The translations under genes and the position numbers were made by a program. The notes under the pieces are model-generated. The model was not told the DNA's origin. It did not search any database and saw only the letters and a program-made list of their open reading frames with translations. A DNA stretch of 64,000 nt from Nocardia goodfellowii (GTDB lineage: Bacteria; Actinomycetota; Actinomycetes; Mycobacteriales; Mycobacteriaceae): the NCBI RefSeq assembly GCF_017875645.1, contig NZ_JAGGMR010000001.1, forward strand, positions 6,200,001-6,264,000. Direction: 5' to 3'. How positions within the stretch are numbered: the first letter of the stretch is position 1; each line of letters opens with the position of its first letter. Of this stretch, positions 7,634-15,874 are shown piece after piece.

Positions 7634-9022
7634 GTGAGCGCCGTAGAAACAGCCGACGCGATCGTCGTCGGAGCCCGATGCGCCGGATCGGCGGCCGCCA
7701 TCGCCCTGGCGCGCGCCGGGCGGCGGGTAATCGCCTTGGACAGCGCGCATTTCCCGTCCGATACCGTATCGACGCACCTGCTGTGGCCCGCTGGAGTGGC
7801 GGAGCTGCGACCACTGGGCGCCGCGGCGGCAGTCGAGCAGCTCGGCGCACCACACCTGACGCTCGCCCGGGCGGGCGGCTCCGGTTTCTGCGTCACGTCA
7901 CCCTTCAGCCCGGTGGACGGTATCGATTACGCGCTGTGCGTACGCCGGCCCGGGCTCGACGCCGCGCTGGTCGGCACGGCCAGGTCGGCGGGCGCCGAGA
8001 TCCGCGAGCGCGTGAAAGTCGGCGAATTGGTCTGGGACAGTGGCCGCGTCAGCGGCGTGCGCTACACCGACCGAGCCGGCACGACCATCGAGTTGCGCGC
8101 GCCGCTAGTGATCGGCGCGGACGGCCGCCGCAGTACCGTCGCCCGGCTGGTCGGTGCGGATCGGCCGTATCTGAGCCAGCCGAGCGGGCGGGACTGCTAT
8201 TTCGCCTACTGGCGCGACGGCGACTCCGCCCAGCGGCATATCGCGGCGCAGTGGCGCGCGGGCTCGGACCTCGGCACCGCGTTCCCGTGTGACGACGGCC
8301 TGGTGCTGAGCCTGGTGCAGCCGCCCGCCGAACCTGTCCAGCCGGGCCCCGGTCATGCCGAAACCCGGTACCTGGCAGCACTCGATCGCCTACCCGACCT
8401 CGCGGCGCGCCTGGCGGGCTGCACCAGGGTCGGCCGGGTGCGCGCCGCGACCGGCATCGTCTCCTACTTCCGCCGCTCCTCGGGCCCGGGCTGGGCACTG
8501 CCGGGCGACTCCGGCCATTTCAAGGATCCCGTTACCGCGCAGGGCATTCGAGACGCCCTGCGCTACGGACGCCGGCTCGGCGAAGCAGTGGCCCCGGTGC
8601 TGCACGATCCGGCCGTCCTCGACCGCGTCCTGCTCGAATGGGAACGCGAACGGGCCGCGGAATGCCTGGACATGTACCAGTGGACGAATCGGCTGGCCCG
8701 CGCCGAACCGATGCGACCGCTGGAAATCGAGCTCTATCGCGCCGCCCAGCGCCAAGCGGCCCTGGCCTTGGCCGCGACCGAGATCTTCTCTCGCACAACG
8801 ACACCCAAACAACTCCTGTCACCCACCCGGGTCACCGCGCTGACCGCGAACGCCATGCTGCGCGGCGCACCCGCCGCCGTGCTGTGGAACCTGGGCCAGG
8901 AGCTTCGTGACGCCGCCGCCGAATGGTTGCAGGCCCGCACTGCCGCACAGGCGATTCCGCGGCACCTCGCGCCCACACCCCGACAATCCACGCAGGACCG
9001 CGATCCCGTCTCCAGGAGCTAG
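7634..9022 (+). CDS. FAD-dependent monooxygenase/oxidoreductase
   Basis: The protein begins VSAVETADAIVVGARCAGS, with the FAD-binding GxRxxG variant of the Rossmann motif at residues 12-17. A ribose-binding motif follows (LVIGADGRRSTVARLVG), then GDSGHFKDPVTAQGI, the GD motif of class A flavoprotein monooxygenases. About 462 residues from the GTG. I place the start here because the frame's upstream ATG overlaps the promoter -35. The stop is 2 nt before the next ATG, so it forms an operon with the Tat-exported FAD enzyme. The family includes aromatic hydroxylases and geranylgeranyl-reductase-like enzymes; the substrate is unknown. Confidence 0.82.
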   Translation: MSAVETADAIVVGARCAGSAAAIALARAGRRVIALDSAHFPSDTVSTHLLWPAGVAELRPLGAAAAVEQLGAPHLTLARAGGSGFCVTSPFSPVDGIDYALCVRRPGLDAALVGTARSAGAEIRERVKVGELVWDSGRVSGVRYTDRAGTTIELRAPLVIGADGRRSTVARLVGADRPYLSQPSGRDCYFAYWRDGDSAQRHIAAQWRAGSDLGTAFPCDDGLVLSLVQPPAEPVQPGPGHAETRYLAALDRLPDLAARLAGCTRVGRVRAATGIVSYFRRSSGPGWALPGDSGHFKDPVTAQGIRDALRYGRRLGEAVAPVLHDPAVLDRVLLEWERERAAECLDMYQWTNRLARAEPMRPLEIELYRAAQRQAALALAATEIFSRTTTPKQLLSPTRVTALTANAMLRGAPAAVLWNLGQELRDAAAEWLQARTAAQAIPRHLAPTPRQSTQDRDPVSRS

Positions 9023-9024
9023 CC

Positions 9025-10797
9025 ATGCACGACCCTCGACCCGCGTCCGGGTTCAGCCGGCGCGACATGCTCCGCGGCGCGCTGATCATGGGCGCCACCA
9101 CCGGCCTGTGCGCCGGGCAAGCCCACGCCGCCCCGCTGCGGCGCACACCGGCCACCGGCCGCTCGGTCGCGATCTTCGGCGGCGGCGTGGCCGGTCTGTC
9201 GGCCGCGCACGAACTGATCGAAAGAGGTTATGAGGTAACGGTTTATGAGCCGTCCCACCTCGGCGGTAAGGCCCGCAGCATGGGGGTACCGGGCACCGGG
9301 ACCGACGGCCGAGCCGACCTGCCCGGCGAACACGGCTTCCGCTTCTTCCCGGGCTGCTACCAGAACATCCCGGACACGATGAGCCGAATCCCGTTCCCCG
9401 GGAACGTGAACGGCGTCGCCGGGAATCTGGTCCGGGTCGACGGCGCGGTCGCCGGATTCCGGGATCTCCCACCGGTTTTCACGCCGGTCGAACTTTCCGG
9501 CCTCCGGCATCTCACCCCGGAACTCCTACAGACCTCCCTCATCACCGCGTTCAGTTTCGTCCCCGGCCTGCCGCCGCTCGAGCTGGCCTTCTTCGCTCGC
9601 CAGATCGCCCTGTGGTTCACCTCCTCGGACGAACGCCGGTACGGCCAGTGGGAATACGTCACCTGGGAGGCGATGCTGCGAGCGGAGGGAAAATCCGCGG
9701 CCTACCGCGAGTACCTCGTCAGCGCGCTGACCCGGATCACCGTCGCCGCGAAGCCACACCTCAGCTCGGCACGCACCATCGGCACCATCGGCGAGGCCCT
9801 GGTGCTGGCGGGTTCCGGGCTGATCCCGCAGTTCAGCGGCGGGGTCGATCGGATCCTGAACGGACCGACGAACGAGGCCTGGATCGACCCGTGGGTGGCT
9901 TATCTGCGTTCGCGCGGCGTGGTTTTCGTCATGGGGCAGCGCGCGACGCGGTTGCGGCTGCGGGCCGGTGCGATAACGGGGGTAGCTGTCGCCGGTGCCG
10001 GCGGTACCACCACCGTGCGCGCCGACTGGTACGTCTGCGCCATGCCGGTCGACCGGACGCTGCCCCTGCTCGACGACGACATCCTCGACGCCGATCCGCA
10101 GCTGGCCGGCATGCGCGAGCTGGTCACCGACTGGATGGTCGGCATCCAGTACTACTTGCGCCAACCGACCCGGCTACCGCAGGGGCACATCGCCGCGCTC
10201 GGCACCCCCTGGGCCCTGACCGCACTGCGGCAGGCGCCCATGTGGCGCGGCGACTTCGCGGCCCGCTACGGCGACGGCAGTGTGCGGGAATGCCTGTCGG
10301 TGGACATCTCCGACTGGGACGCCCCGGGCATCCGCTACGGCCGGACCGCCAAGGACTGCACCGCCGAGGAGATCGCCGCCGAGGTCTGGGCGCAACTGAA
10401 GCGCTGGCTCAACACCTCGACCGGCTGGCTCCGCGACGAGGACATCCTCTCCTGGCACCTCGATCCCGGCATCTCCTGGTCCGCCGGGCGCATCCACAAC
10501 GAGACCCCACTGCTGGTCAATACCGTCGGGTCCTACGACCACCGGCCGCACGCGCACTGCGCGATTCCCAACCTGTTCTTCGGCGGCGACCACGTGCGCT
10601 CGCACATCGACCTCGCGACCATGGAGGGCGCCAACGAATCCGGTCGCGCGGTCGCCAACGCCATCCTCGACGCGGCGGGCGACGCGGCGCCGCGGGTGCC
10701 GGTTCACCCGCTGGTGACGCTGCCCGTCTTCGAACCGTTGAAGCAGCTCGACGCCGACCGCTTCCGGCGCGGCCTGCCGCACATCATGGACAGCTGA
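9025..10797 (+). CDS. Tat-exported FAD-dependent oxidoreductase (amine oxidase/HpnE-phytoene desaturase type)
   Basis: A 590-residue protein with a twin-arginine signal (SRRDMLRGALIMGATTGLCAG) ending near the AHA site at about residue 35. A perfect FAD-binding motif follows (VAIFGGGVAGLSAAHELIERG). Later come a LGGKAR/GEHGFRFFPG substrate-side motif and a C-terminal FAD-contact motif (NLFFGGDHVRSHIDLATMEGANESGR). This pattern is that of the flavin amine oxidase, phytoene desaturase and hydroxysqualene dehydroxylase superfamily. The start is backed by an AGGAG 7 nt upstream of the ATG. It follows the monooxygenase gene by 2 nt, so the two likely act in one pathway, one cytoplasmic and one exported folded with its cofactor. 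The chemistry is not known. Confidence 0.82.
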   Translation: MHDPRPASGFSRRDMLRGALIMGATTGLCAGQAHAAPLRRTPATGRSVAIFGGGVAGLSAAHELIERGYEVTVYEPSHLGGKARSMGVPGTGTDGRADLPGEHGFRFFPGCYQNIPDTMSRIPFPGNVNGVAGNLVRVDGAVAGFRDLPPVFTPVELSGLRHLTPELLQTSLITAFSFVPGLPPLELAFFARQIALWFTSSDERRYGQWEYVTWEAMLRAEGKSAAYREYLVSALTRITVAAKPHLSSARTIGTIGEALVLAGSGLIPQFSGGVDRILNGPTNEAWIDPWVAYLRSRGVVFVMGQRATRLRLRAGAITGVAVAGAGGTTTVRADWYVCAMPVDRTLPLLDDDILDADPQLAGMRELVTDWMVGIQYYLRQPTRLPQGHIAALGTPWALTALRQAPMWRGDFAARYGDGSVRECLSVDISDWDAPGIRYGRTAKDCTAEEIAAEVWAQLKRWLNTSTGWLRDEDILSWHLDPGISWSAGRIHNETPLLVNTVGSYDHRPHAHCAIPNLFFGGDHVRSHIDLATMEGANESGRAVANAILDAAGDAAPRVPVHPLVTLPVFEPLKQLDADRFRRGLPHIMDS

Positions 10798-11121
10798 TCA
10801 CTTCTCGCCCAGCCGTTTGGCCAACCGGATGTTGTCCGCGCGCAGCGCGGCGTTGTCGTCCTCGAGATCGAGGATGCGGCCGATGCCGGCGATGTTGATG
10901 CCGGCGTCGGCCAGCACCGTGATGCGCTGTAGCCGGGCCAGATCGTCGCTGCTGTAGCGGCGCGTGCCCCCGTCGCTCCGAGCCGGGGTGAGCAGCCCGT
11001 GCCGTTCGTAGAGCCGCAAGGTTTGCACGCCGATACCGGACAGCCCCGCCGCCACCGAGATCCCGTACACCCCGGCGGCAGGATCGGGCAGGTGGGCGGC
11101 CCGGTCTTGCTCCTGATTCAT
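10798..11121 (-). CDS. MerR-family regulator (HspR/RheA-like position)
   Basis: A 107-residue protein with a MerR winged helix-turn-helix (GISVAAGLSGIGVQTLRLYERHGLLTPARSDGGTRRYSSDDLARLQRI) and a short coiled-coil tail (LEDDNAALRADNIRLAKRL). It lacks the Cys ligands of metal-sensing MerR proteins. It is divergent from an Hsp20 gene, the arrangement expected of an HspR-like repressor or thermosensor of small heat-shock genes. The stop codon abuts the stop of the convergent FAD gene with no gap, and the two stops form TGATCA. Confidence 0.88.
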   Translation of the reverse strand: MNQEQDRAAHLPDPAAGVYGISVAAGLSGIGVQTLRLYERHGLLTPARSDGGTRRYSSDDLARLQRITVLADAGINIAGIGRILDLEDDNAALRADNIRLAKRLGEK

Positions 11122-11146
11122 CCGACCTCTCTCTGATCTTCCCGAA

Positions 11147-11226
11147 GAGATTATCTGATTGACCCTCTTGCACTGTTATACATCGAGTGCTATAACAAAT
11201 CTATGCCGAATGGCACAGATAATCTC
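11147..11226. promoter_or_regulatory. Divergent MerR/Hsp20 promoter with nested inverted repeats
   Basis: On the plus strand TTGCAC (11168-11173), a 17-bp spacer and TATAAC (11191-11196) make a good promoter for hsp20. The complement of 11175-11180 is also TATAAC, giving a facing -10 for the MerR gene. The two -10s form TGTTATA-N10-TATAACA. A larger repeat flanks both: GAGATTATCTG at 11147-11157 and its exact complement at 11216-11226. The outer repeat is a good candidate operator for the MerR-type regulator. Confidence 0.65.
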
Positions 11227-11269
11227 ACCACTTGCCGAGAGAGAATGGAGTGAGTTGGAGGTGGCGACC

Positions 11270-11692
11270 ATGCTGATGCGTACCGATCCGTTCCGTGACC
11301 TGGACCGTCTCGCGCAGCAGGTGTTCGGCACGTCGGCCCGCCCCGCGGTCATGCCGATGGATGCCTGGCGCGTCGGTGACGAATTCGTCGTGGAATTCGA
11401 CCTGCCCGGTATCGACCCCGACACCCTGGACCTGGACATCGAACGCAACATGCTGACAGTTCGGGCCGAACGCCCCGGCCTGGACCAGAACCGGGAGATG
11501 ATCGCCGCCGAGCGGTCGCGCGGTGTGTTCACCCGGCAGCTGTTCCTCGGCGACAACCTCGACACCGAGCAGATCCGCGCCGACTACACCGACGGCGTGC
11601 TGCGTCTGAGCATCCCGGTGGCGGAGCAGGCCAAGCCGCGCAAGATCGAGATCGCCCGCGGCAACGGCCACAAGAAGGCCATCAACGCCTGA
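11270..11692 (+). CDS. Hsp20/alpha-crystallin small heat-shock protein
   Basis: A 140-residue Hsp20. It has an N-terminal arm ([20 protein letters not shown]) and an alpha-crystallin domain from [32 protein letters not shown] to [21 protein letters not shown], which contains the conserved LxIP/IxI-type strand. Small heat-shock proteins are ATP-independent holdases that oligomerise and hold unfolding proteins. The start is supported by GGAGGTG about 8 nt upstream; the frame extends further up, but into the promoter. Control is probably by the divergent MerR protein and its operator. Confidence 0.92.
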   Translation: MLMRTDPFRDLDRLAQQVFGTSARPAVMPMDAWRVGDEFVVEFDLPGIDPDTLDLDIERNMLTVRAERPGLDQNREMIAAERSRGVFTRQLFLGDNLDTEQIRADYTDGVLRLSIPVAEQAKPRKIEIARGNGHKKAINA

Positions 11693-11799
11693 TCCTGGAC
11701 CGTCCGGAGGTCCCCGGCGAGATGGAAGGCAGGTGATGCCGTCGAACTACAGCGAGGCCAGTCCGTAGTTAGTCACGTCACCTTTCGAATTCCCGGCGT

Positions 11800-11823
11800 A
11801 GCCCGGCCCACGTGGGCCGGGCT
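11800..11823 (+). terminator. Terminator hairpin after hsp20
   Basis: A perfect 24-bp palindrome whose half is AGCCCGGCCCAC, ending about 130 nt past the hsp20 stop. There is no T-run, as is usual for actinobacterial terminators. Confidence 0.6.
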
Positions 11824-11860
11824 CTCGCAAGCACCCGAACGTCAGGGAGGAGACACACCC

Positions 11861-12058
11861 ATGCGCGATATCTTCCCAGCCGCAGGCGAAGCCGACTACG
11901 CTGATCAGCAGGTGCCGATTGTCGACACCGAAGCCGACAATGATGTCGTACCGCTTGCCGAGCGGATCGCCCGAGCGTGGGACACCGCAGAGTACGACCG
12001 GATCGAACAGTCCCGGATCGTCCCCCTTCCCGACGACGAGTATCCCTTCGCTTACTGA
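11861..12058 (+). CDS. Small acidic protein, hypothetical
   Basis: A 65-residue protein (MRDIFPAAGEADYADQQVPI...) with a strong GGGAGGAG ribosome site about 9 nt upstream. It is rich in Asp/Glu and Tyr, ends EYPFAY, and has no membrane segment or cysteine. No family is recognised. It sits behind the hsp20 terminator and before another small gene, so the two may be co-transcribed. Given the clean ribosome site and composition I regard it as a real gene of unknown role. Confidence 0.7.
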   Translation: MRDIFPAAGEADYADQQVPIVDTEADNDVVPLAERIARAWDTAEYDRIEQSRIVPLPDDEYPFAY

Positions 12059-12183
12059 CGTTTAGACCCGCACGGCGCGGGAATTACTGCCGCCGTTCAC
12101 ATCTCGCGCCTCGCGCAAGCTGTGCGGGGGTGAGAAGCAGTCAGCACCTGAGACAAGTTCAGACACTCGGAGGAATCCAGATC

Positions 12184-12348
12184 GTGGCCAGTCTCGACAA
12201 CCGCACCATTTCCGCACGTCCGCGCCAGCACACCGCCGAAAAAGACAGCGAAACCCCGATTGTCTGGCCCGACCCGAGTCCGCTGGATTCCTGGTGGGAA
12301 CAGGTCATGGGCCGCAACGCCCAATCCACCCGCCGCAGCGTGGCTTAA
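12184..12348 (+). CDS. Very small protein (54 residues), hypothetical
   Basis: Starts at GTG (VASLDNRTISARPRQHTAEKD) behind GGAGG about 9 nt upstream, and ends ...NAQSTRRSVA. The middle is Pro/Trp-rich (IVWPDPSPLDSWWEQVMGRN). No family is recognised. The ribosome site, GTG start and sensible composition argue for translation. It lies 125 bp after the 65-residue gene and before a strong hairpin. Confidence 0.55.
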   Translation: MASLDNRTISARPRQHTAEKDSETPIVWPDPSPLDSWWEQVMGRNAQSTRRSVA

Positions 12349-12466
12349 CGCGCCTCCGATCGCTCCGAGAGCAGCGACTGCAGGGTCTGACAGCTCGGAT
12401 AACTCAGGATGAAGGCTGCCGGCGGGCCGAAGAACGCCCACGGCTTGCCGATCCGGCGGGTGGCGA

Positions 12467-12498
12467 AGGGCGGCGGGGGTTGATTCCCCCGCCGCCCT
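12467..12498. terminator. Bidirectional terminator hairpin
   Basis: Perfect 13-bp arms (AGGGCGGCGGGGG and its complement) with loop TTGATT. It sits between the plus-strand 54-residue gene and the minus-strand hemerythrin gene, which converge here. Confidence 0.75.
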
Positions 12499-12514
12499 CA
12501 GCTGTCCGTAAGGG

Positions 12515-13015
12515 TCATGCGGTGACCGCGTCCACCGCTTTCTTCAGCGCCGACGGCTGCGCCGGGGAGGTCGGCGCTTTCTCCTTCAGTTCCAGCATGC
12601 GCGCGCCGATCTCCTGAAGTTGCTTACGCCCCAGGTGTTCTCGCACCTTGGGGAACCATTCGTTCTCCTCCTCGTCGATGTGGTGATCGACACTCTCGAT
12701 GAGGACGGTGGTCTTCGCGGTGAACCGCTCGTCGTCCGGCTTCATCGCCGCCAATTCGGCGATCAACACGTCGGCGACATGATGTTCCTCGAACGACTCG
12801 AGAATGTCTTTCTCCAATTCGGGCACGAGTGCGCGAACCTCGGGATACATGCATTCGTTCTCGATGTAGGTATGCACGGTGAGCAATTCGATGATCTTGT
12901 CGACCAGCTGCCCCTTGACCTTGTGCGCGCCCGCGCCCGCCTTCTCGAAATCACGGAACAGTTTCCGCACTTCCTTGTGATCCTCGCGCAGCAAAACAAT
13001 CGCGTCGGTGGACAT
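12515..13015 (-). CDS. Hemerythrin HHE cation-binding domain protein
   Basis: A 166-residue single-domain hemerythrin-like protein. The iron-ligand pattern is visible: REDHKEVRKLF near residue 12, HTYIENECMYPE near residue 48, EEHHVADVLIAEL near residue 77 and DHHIDEEENEWFP near residue 110. These four helices normally hold a non-haem di-iron centre used in O2, NO or redox sensing or storage. A basic tail follows (ALKKAVDAV). It stands alone on the minus strand and ends against the shared hairpin. In actinobacteria such proteins are often stress-induced, but no control site was found here. Confidence 0.9.
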   Translation of the reverse strand: MSTDAIVLLREDHKEVRKLFRDFEKAGAGAHKVKGQLVDKIIELLTVHTYIENECMYPEVRALVPELEKDILESFEEHHVADVLIAELAAMKPDDERFTAKTTVLIESVDHHIDEEENEWFPKVREHLGRKQLQEIGARMLELKEKAPTSPAQPSALKKAVDAVTA

Positions 13016-13130
13016 CGATACTCCTCGCTGTAGGAACGTGGCTTTTGCCCGGTCATTCCCGGCGCTGGGCCACTGAAACCGCGCCGATCAGCCTTTCCCA
13101 CAGCCCGTCCCACACCCGGACGGCGTCGGC

Positions 13131-14711
13131 TCAGAGGTGATAGCGCACGGTCGGGCTCCAGAGGATATAGCTGTCGATGCCCGCGGCGGCGGCAGCAGCT
13201 ATCTGGGCGCTGACCTGGGCGGGACCGTAATCTACGCCCAGGCTGAAGTCTTGCAGCCATGGAATGACTTCCGCGCCCGTGCCTTGGGTCAACCTGATGA
13301 AATCACCGAGCGACGCGTAAATGATGTCGTAGGGCTGGGAGTTCGGATCGGCGACGCCGTATTCACCGGGGTTCCAATGCGACGGATACAGCATCGGCGC
13401 CACGTAATCGACGTATCGGGCGATCAGCGGAATGTCTTGGGCGATCTGTTCCGGACGGGTCGAAGCGATGCCGAACACCGCGGCACCGAGGACCGCGCCC
13501 GCTCGGTGCACCGGATCCCTGCTCTCACGCAAGAATTCCGCGATCGAGGTGGTGGGGTCGGTCGTAGCGCCGGGAAATCGCATCTGGCCCAGCGGGCCGT
13601 CGGGCCGCCGGACATAGTCGTACATGATGTCGTCGAAGCCCAGCTGCGCCGCCTCGGTCGCGAGATCGATGTTGTAACCGCGGATTTCGGGATGCGCGAA
13701 GTTGGTGAACGCGATCGGTCCGTAGTGGCTGGAATACGGCCGGCCGTCGGCGTTCTGCACCACCAGGTCGCGGCGGCCGCTGTGCCAGGCCCACTCGGCG
13801 ACCTTCGGATCCCGGAACGCCACGATCCGCCCCACCACCCGCAGACCCATGTCATGCAGCCGGCGCAGCGCGTCGGGGGCGTCGTAAATCGTTGTGGCGG
13901 CACCGGCTTCGCGGGCCAGCGGCACCTGCGAGTCGTAGCCGATGACGCCGTCCTCATCCTTGATGTCGAGTTGGACGGTATCGATACGGCCCGTACGCGC
14001 CAGCTCCAGCACGCTCTCGCGCAGACCCTCGTGCGACCACGCGTGCGCGGTGACATGGACGGCGCGGGTGCGCGGAATATCGACGGCGGCGTCGACCGGC
14101 ACCGTCGTGGCGTTGCCCGCGACGTCGACGGCCTTCACCTCCGCGCCGACCGGCGCGTGCGGCACGGTGATCTCGAACGAACCGTCCGCGGCGGGCGTGA
14201 TCGGCTGCGACCCGAGCGTCACTTGCCGCGCGCCCTGGACGGTGCCTCGGACGACGAACGGCTGCCGGTAGGAGGTCATCGGCGGCGCCGCGGTCACCAG
14301 GACCACCGGCGCGGTGGCGTCGACCGTGATGCTCTTCGACGTTTCCGGCCCGTCGCGCAGGAACCCGCCCGGGACCGACGCGGTGAGCTGGTGCACGCCA
14401 TCGGGAAGCGGGGCCGGCCGGACCACGACGGTTTCGCCCTCGACCGTGGCGGCGACCGGCTTACCGTCCAGCTCGACGCGCACCGCGTACGGATCCTGGC
14501 CGCGCGCGTCGACCCGAATCACCATGTCCGCCAGCGTCGCAGCGTTGACCGGGCCGTCCGGCAGGCCGGCCAGCGGGAGCTCGCCGGGCGAACCACGCAT
14601 CGCCCCCACCACGATCGACCCCAGTCCGACCGCTACCACCGCCGCGACCGCCACCAGCACCGTCCGCTGACGGCCTGCCCGCGGAACCCGTTTCAGCAAC
14701 CCGCACACCAA
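13131..14711 (-). CDS. Secreted or anchored putative glycoside hydrolase (DUF4015)
   Basis: A 526-residue protein. After a basic start comes an N-terminal membrane/signal segment (TVLVAVAAVVAVGLGSIVVGAM, about residues 18-39). Two Ig/cadherin-like beta regions follow (about 55-215, ending VKAVDVAGNATTVPV). A TIM-barrel-type DUF4015 domain runs from RTRAVHVTAHAW to the end. Its acidic motifs VQLDIKDEDG, FDDIMYDYVRRPDG and YVDYVAPMLYPSHW fit the predicted active site. DUF4015 is a predicted glycosidase domain of unproven specificity. It is divergent from a lipoprotein polysaccharide deacetylase, so both may act on the same envelope polymer; that is inference. Confidence 0.82.
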   Translation of the reverse strand: MVCGLLKRVPRAGRQRTVLVAVAAVVAVGLGSIVVGAMRGSPGELPLAGLPDGPVNAATLADMVIRVDARGQDPYAVRVELDGKPVAATVEGETVVVRPAPLPDGVHQLTASVPGGFLRDGPETSKSITVDATAPVVLVTAAPPMTSYRQPFVVRGTVQGARQVTLGSQPITPAADGSFEITVPHAPVGAEVKAVDVAGNATTVPVDAAVDIPRTRAVHVTAHAWSHEGLRESVLELARTGRIDTVQLDIKDEDGVIGYDSQVPLAREAGAATTIYDAPDALRRLHDMGLRVVGRIVAFRDPKVAEWAWHSGRRDLVVQNADGRPYSSHYGPIAFTNFAHPEIRGYNIDLATEAAQLGFDDIMYDYVRRPDGPLGQMRFPGATTDPTTSIAEFLRESRDPVHRAGAVLGAAVFGIASTRPEQIAQDIPLIARYVDYVAPMLYPSHWNPGEYGVADPNSQPYDIIYASLGDFIRLTQGTGAEVIPWLQDFSLGVDYGPAQVSAQIAAAAAAGIDSYILWSPTVRYHL

Positions 14712-14878
14712 CTTTCGTTTCGGGGGGACTCTACTATCCCTGGGCCGCCACGGTCGCGGCCGGCTTTCGGGATCTCGCGCAGCACATCGTTATCCGCGGA
14801 TTGCGAATCGGTCGCGGGTTCACCGACCGGCTACCGAGTCGGACCGTTCACCCGTACCGTGAGCCGGTGGCGACTGGG

Positions 14879-15868
14879 ATGGTGCGAAGTGTCTTGGCGG
14901 CCTTGCTGTTCGCGGCCGCGGCCGGGTGTGCGAATGCCGAGCCCGAGGCGGCGCCACCGCCCACCGCGCCCGCGCCCGCCGTTCCGCCCGCCCCCACCCT
15001 CGACCCGGTGCAGGTGCGGGCGAACGAACTCGGCCTGGTCCCGGTGCTGATGTATCACCAATTCCTGCCCGCCCCCACCGGCGACTACGACCAGACCCTC
15101 GCCGAATTCCGAGACGAGCTGGAACGCCTGTACCGCGAGGGCTACCGCCCGGTGACCGCCGCCGAATACATCTCCGGCGCGATCGACATCCCGGCCGGCA
15201 CCCACCCGGTGGTGCTGACCTTCGACGATTCGACCGCGAGCCAATTCGCGTTCGGCGCGGATGGCGGCCCCGCGCCGAACTGCGCGGTCGGCATCCTCGA
15301 GGAATTCCGCGCGCGCTACCCGGATTTCCGACCGAAAGCCACCTTCTACGTCAACAACGAGCCTTTCGGCAACCATCCGCGGGCCCTGACCTGGCTCGCC
15401 GAGCACGGCTACGAGGTGGGCTCGCACACCGCCAACCATCCCAACCTGGCCCGGCTGGACGGCGTCGGCGTACAACGCGAATTCGCCGAGAACGTTCGCG
15501 CCATCGAAGCGGCGGTGCCGGGAAAACCGGTGCGCACCATGGCTTTACCTCTCGGCATCGCTCCAGCCGACCGCGCACTCGCCGGAGCGGGTCACTGGGC
15601 GGGCACGTCCTACCGGTTCGACGCGGTCATGCTCGTCGGCGCGGAACCGGCCCCGTCGCCGTACGGCACGGTCGACCCCACCGCCGTCCCCCGGATCCGT
15701 TCCGGCAAAGGCGAAGTCCTCTTCGACTCGGCGTACTGGCTCGACCGGCTCGCCGAAAACCCCGCCCTGCGCTACACCTCGGACGGCGATCCCGCCAGGA
15801 TCAGCTTCCCCGCCACCGGCGGCGCGGAACCGGCCGCGGCGTGGAGCACCCGGGCCAACCCGTACTGA
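14879..15868 (+). CDS. Lipoprotein polysaccharide deacetylase (NodB-like)
   Basis: About 329 residues from ATG 14879 (MVRSVLAALLFAAAAGCANA): a signal peptide with lipobox AAGC, so the mature protein is probably lipid-anchored outside the membrane. A Pro/Ala-rich linker follows, then the carbohydrate-esterase-4 fold. The metal-binding motif VLTFDDSTAS (TFDD) and VGSHTANHPN (HxxxH) are both present. These enzymes remove N-acetyl groups from cell-wall or exported polysaccharides. A GTG 12 nt upstream (VATGMVRS) is also possible. The gene stops 6 bp before the stop of the convergent kinase gene. Confidence 0.88.
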   Translation: MVRSVLAALLFAAAAGCANAEPEAAPPPTAPAPAVPPAPTLDPVQVRANELGLVPVLMYHQFLPAPTGDYDQTLAEFRDELERLYREGYRPVTAAEYISGAIDIPAGTHPVVLTFDDSTASQFAFGADGGPAPNCAVGILEEFRARYPDFRPKATFYVNNEPFGNHPRALTWLAEHGYEVGSHTANHPNLARLDGVGVQREFAENVRAIEAAVPGKPVRTMALPLGIAPADRALAGAGHWAGTSYRFDAVMLVGAEPAPSPYGTVDPTAVPRIRSGKGEVLFDSAYWLDRLAENPALRYTSDGDPARISFPATGGAEPAAAWSTRANPY

Positions 15869-15874
15869 GTCACG

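Noticed and set aside
9612..10898. Long plus frame overlapping the Tat-exported FAD enzyme
   Set aside because: Arg/His-rich out-of-frame reading of a gene with clear FAD motifs in the other frame.
12409..12483. 24-codon frame MKAAGGPKNAHG...
   Set aside because: No ribosome site, and it overlaps the bidirectional terminator stem.
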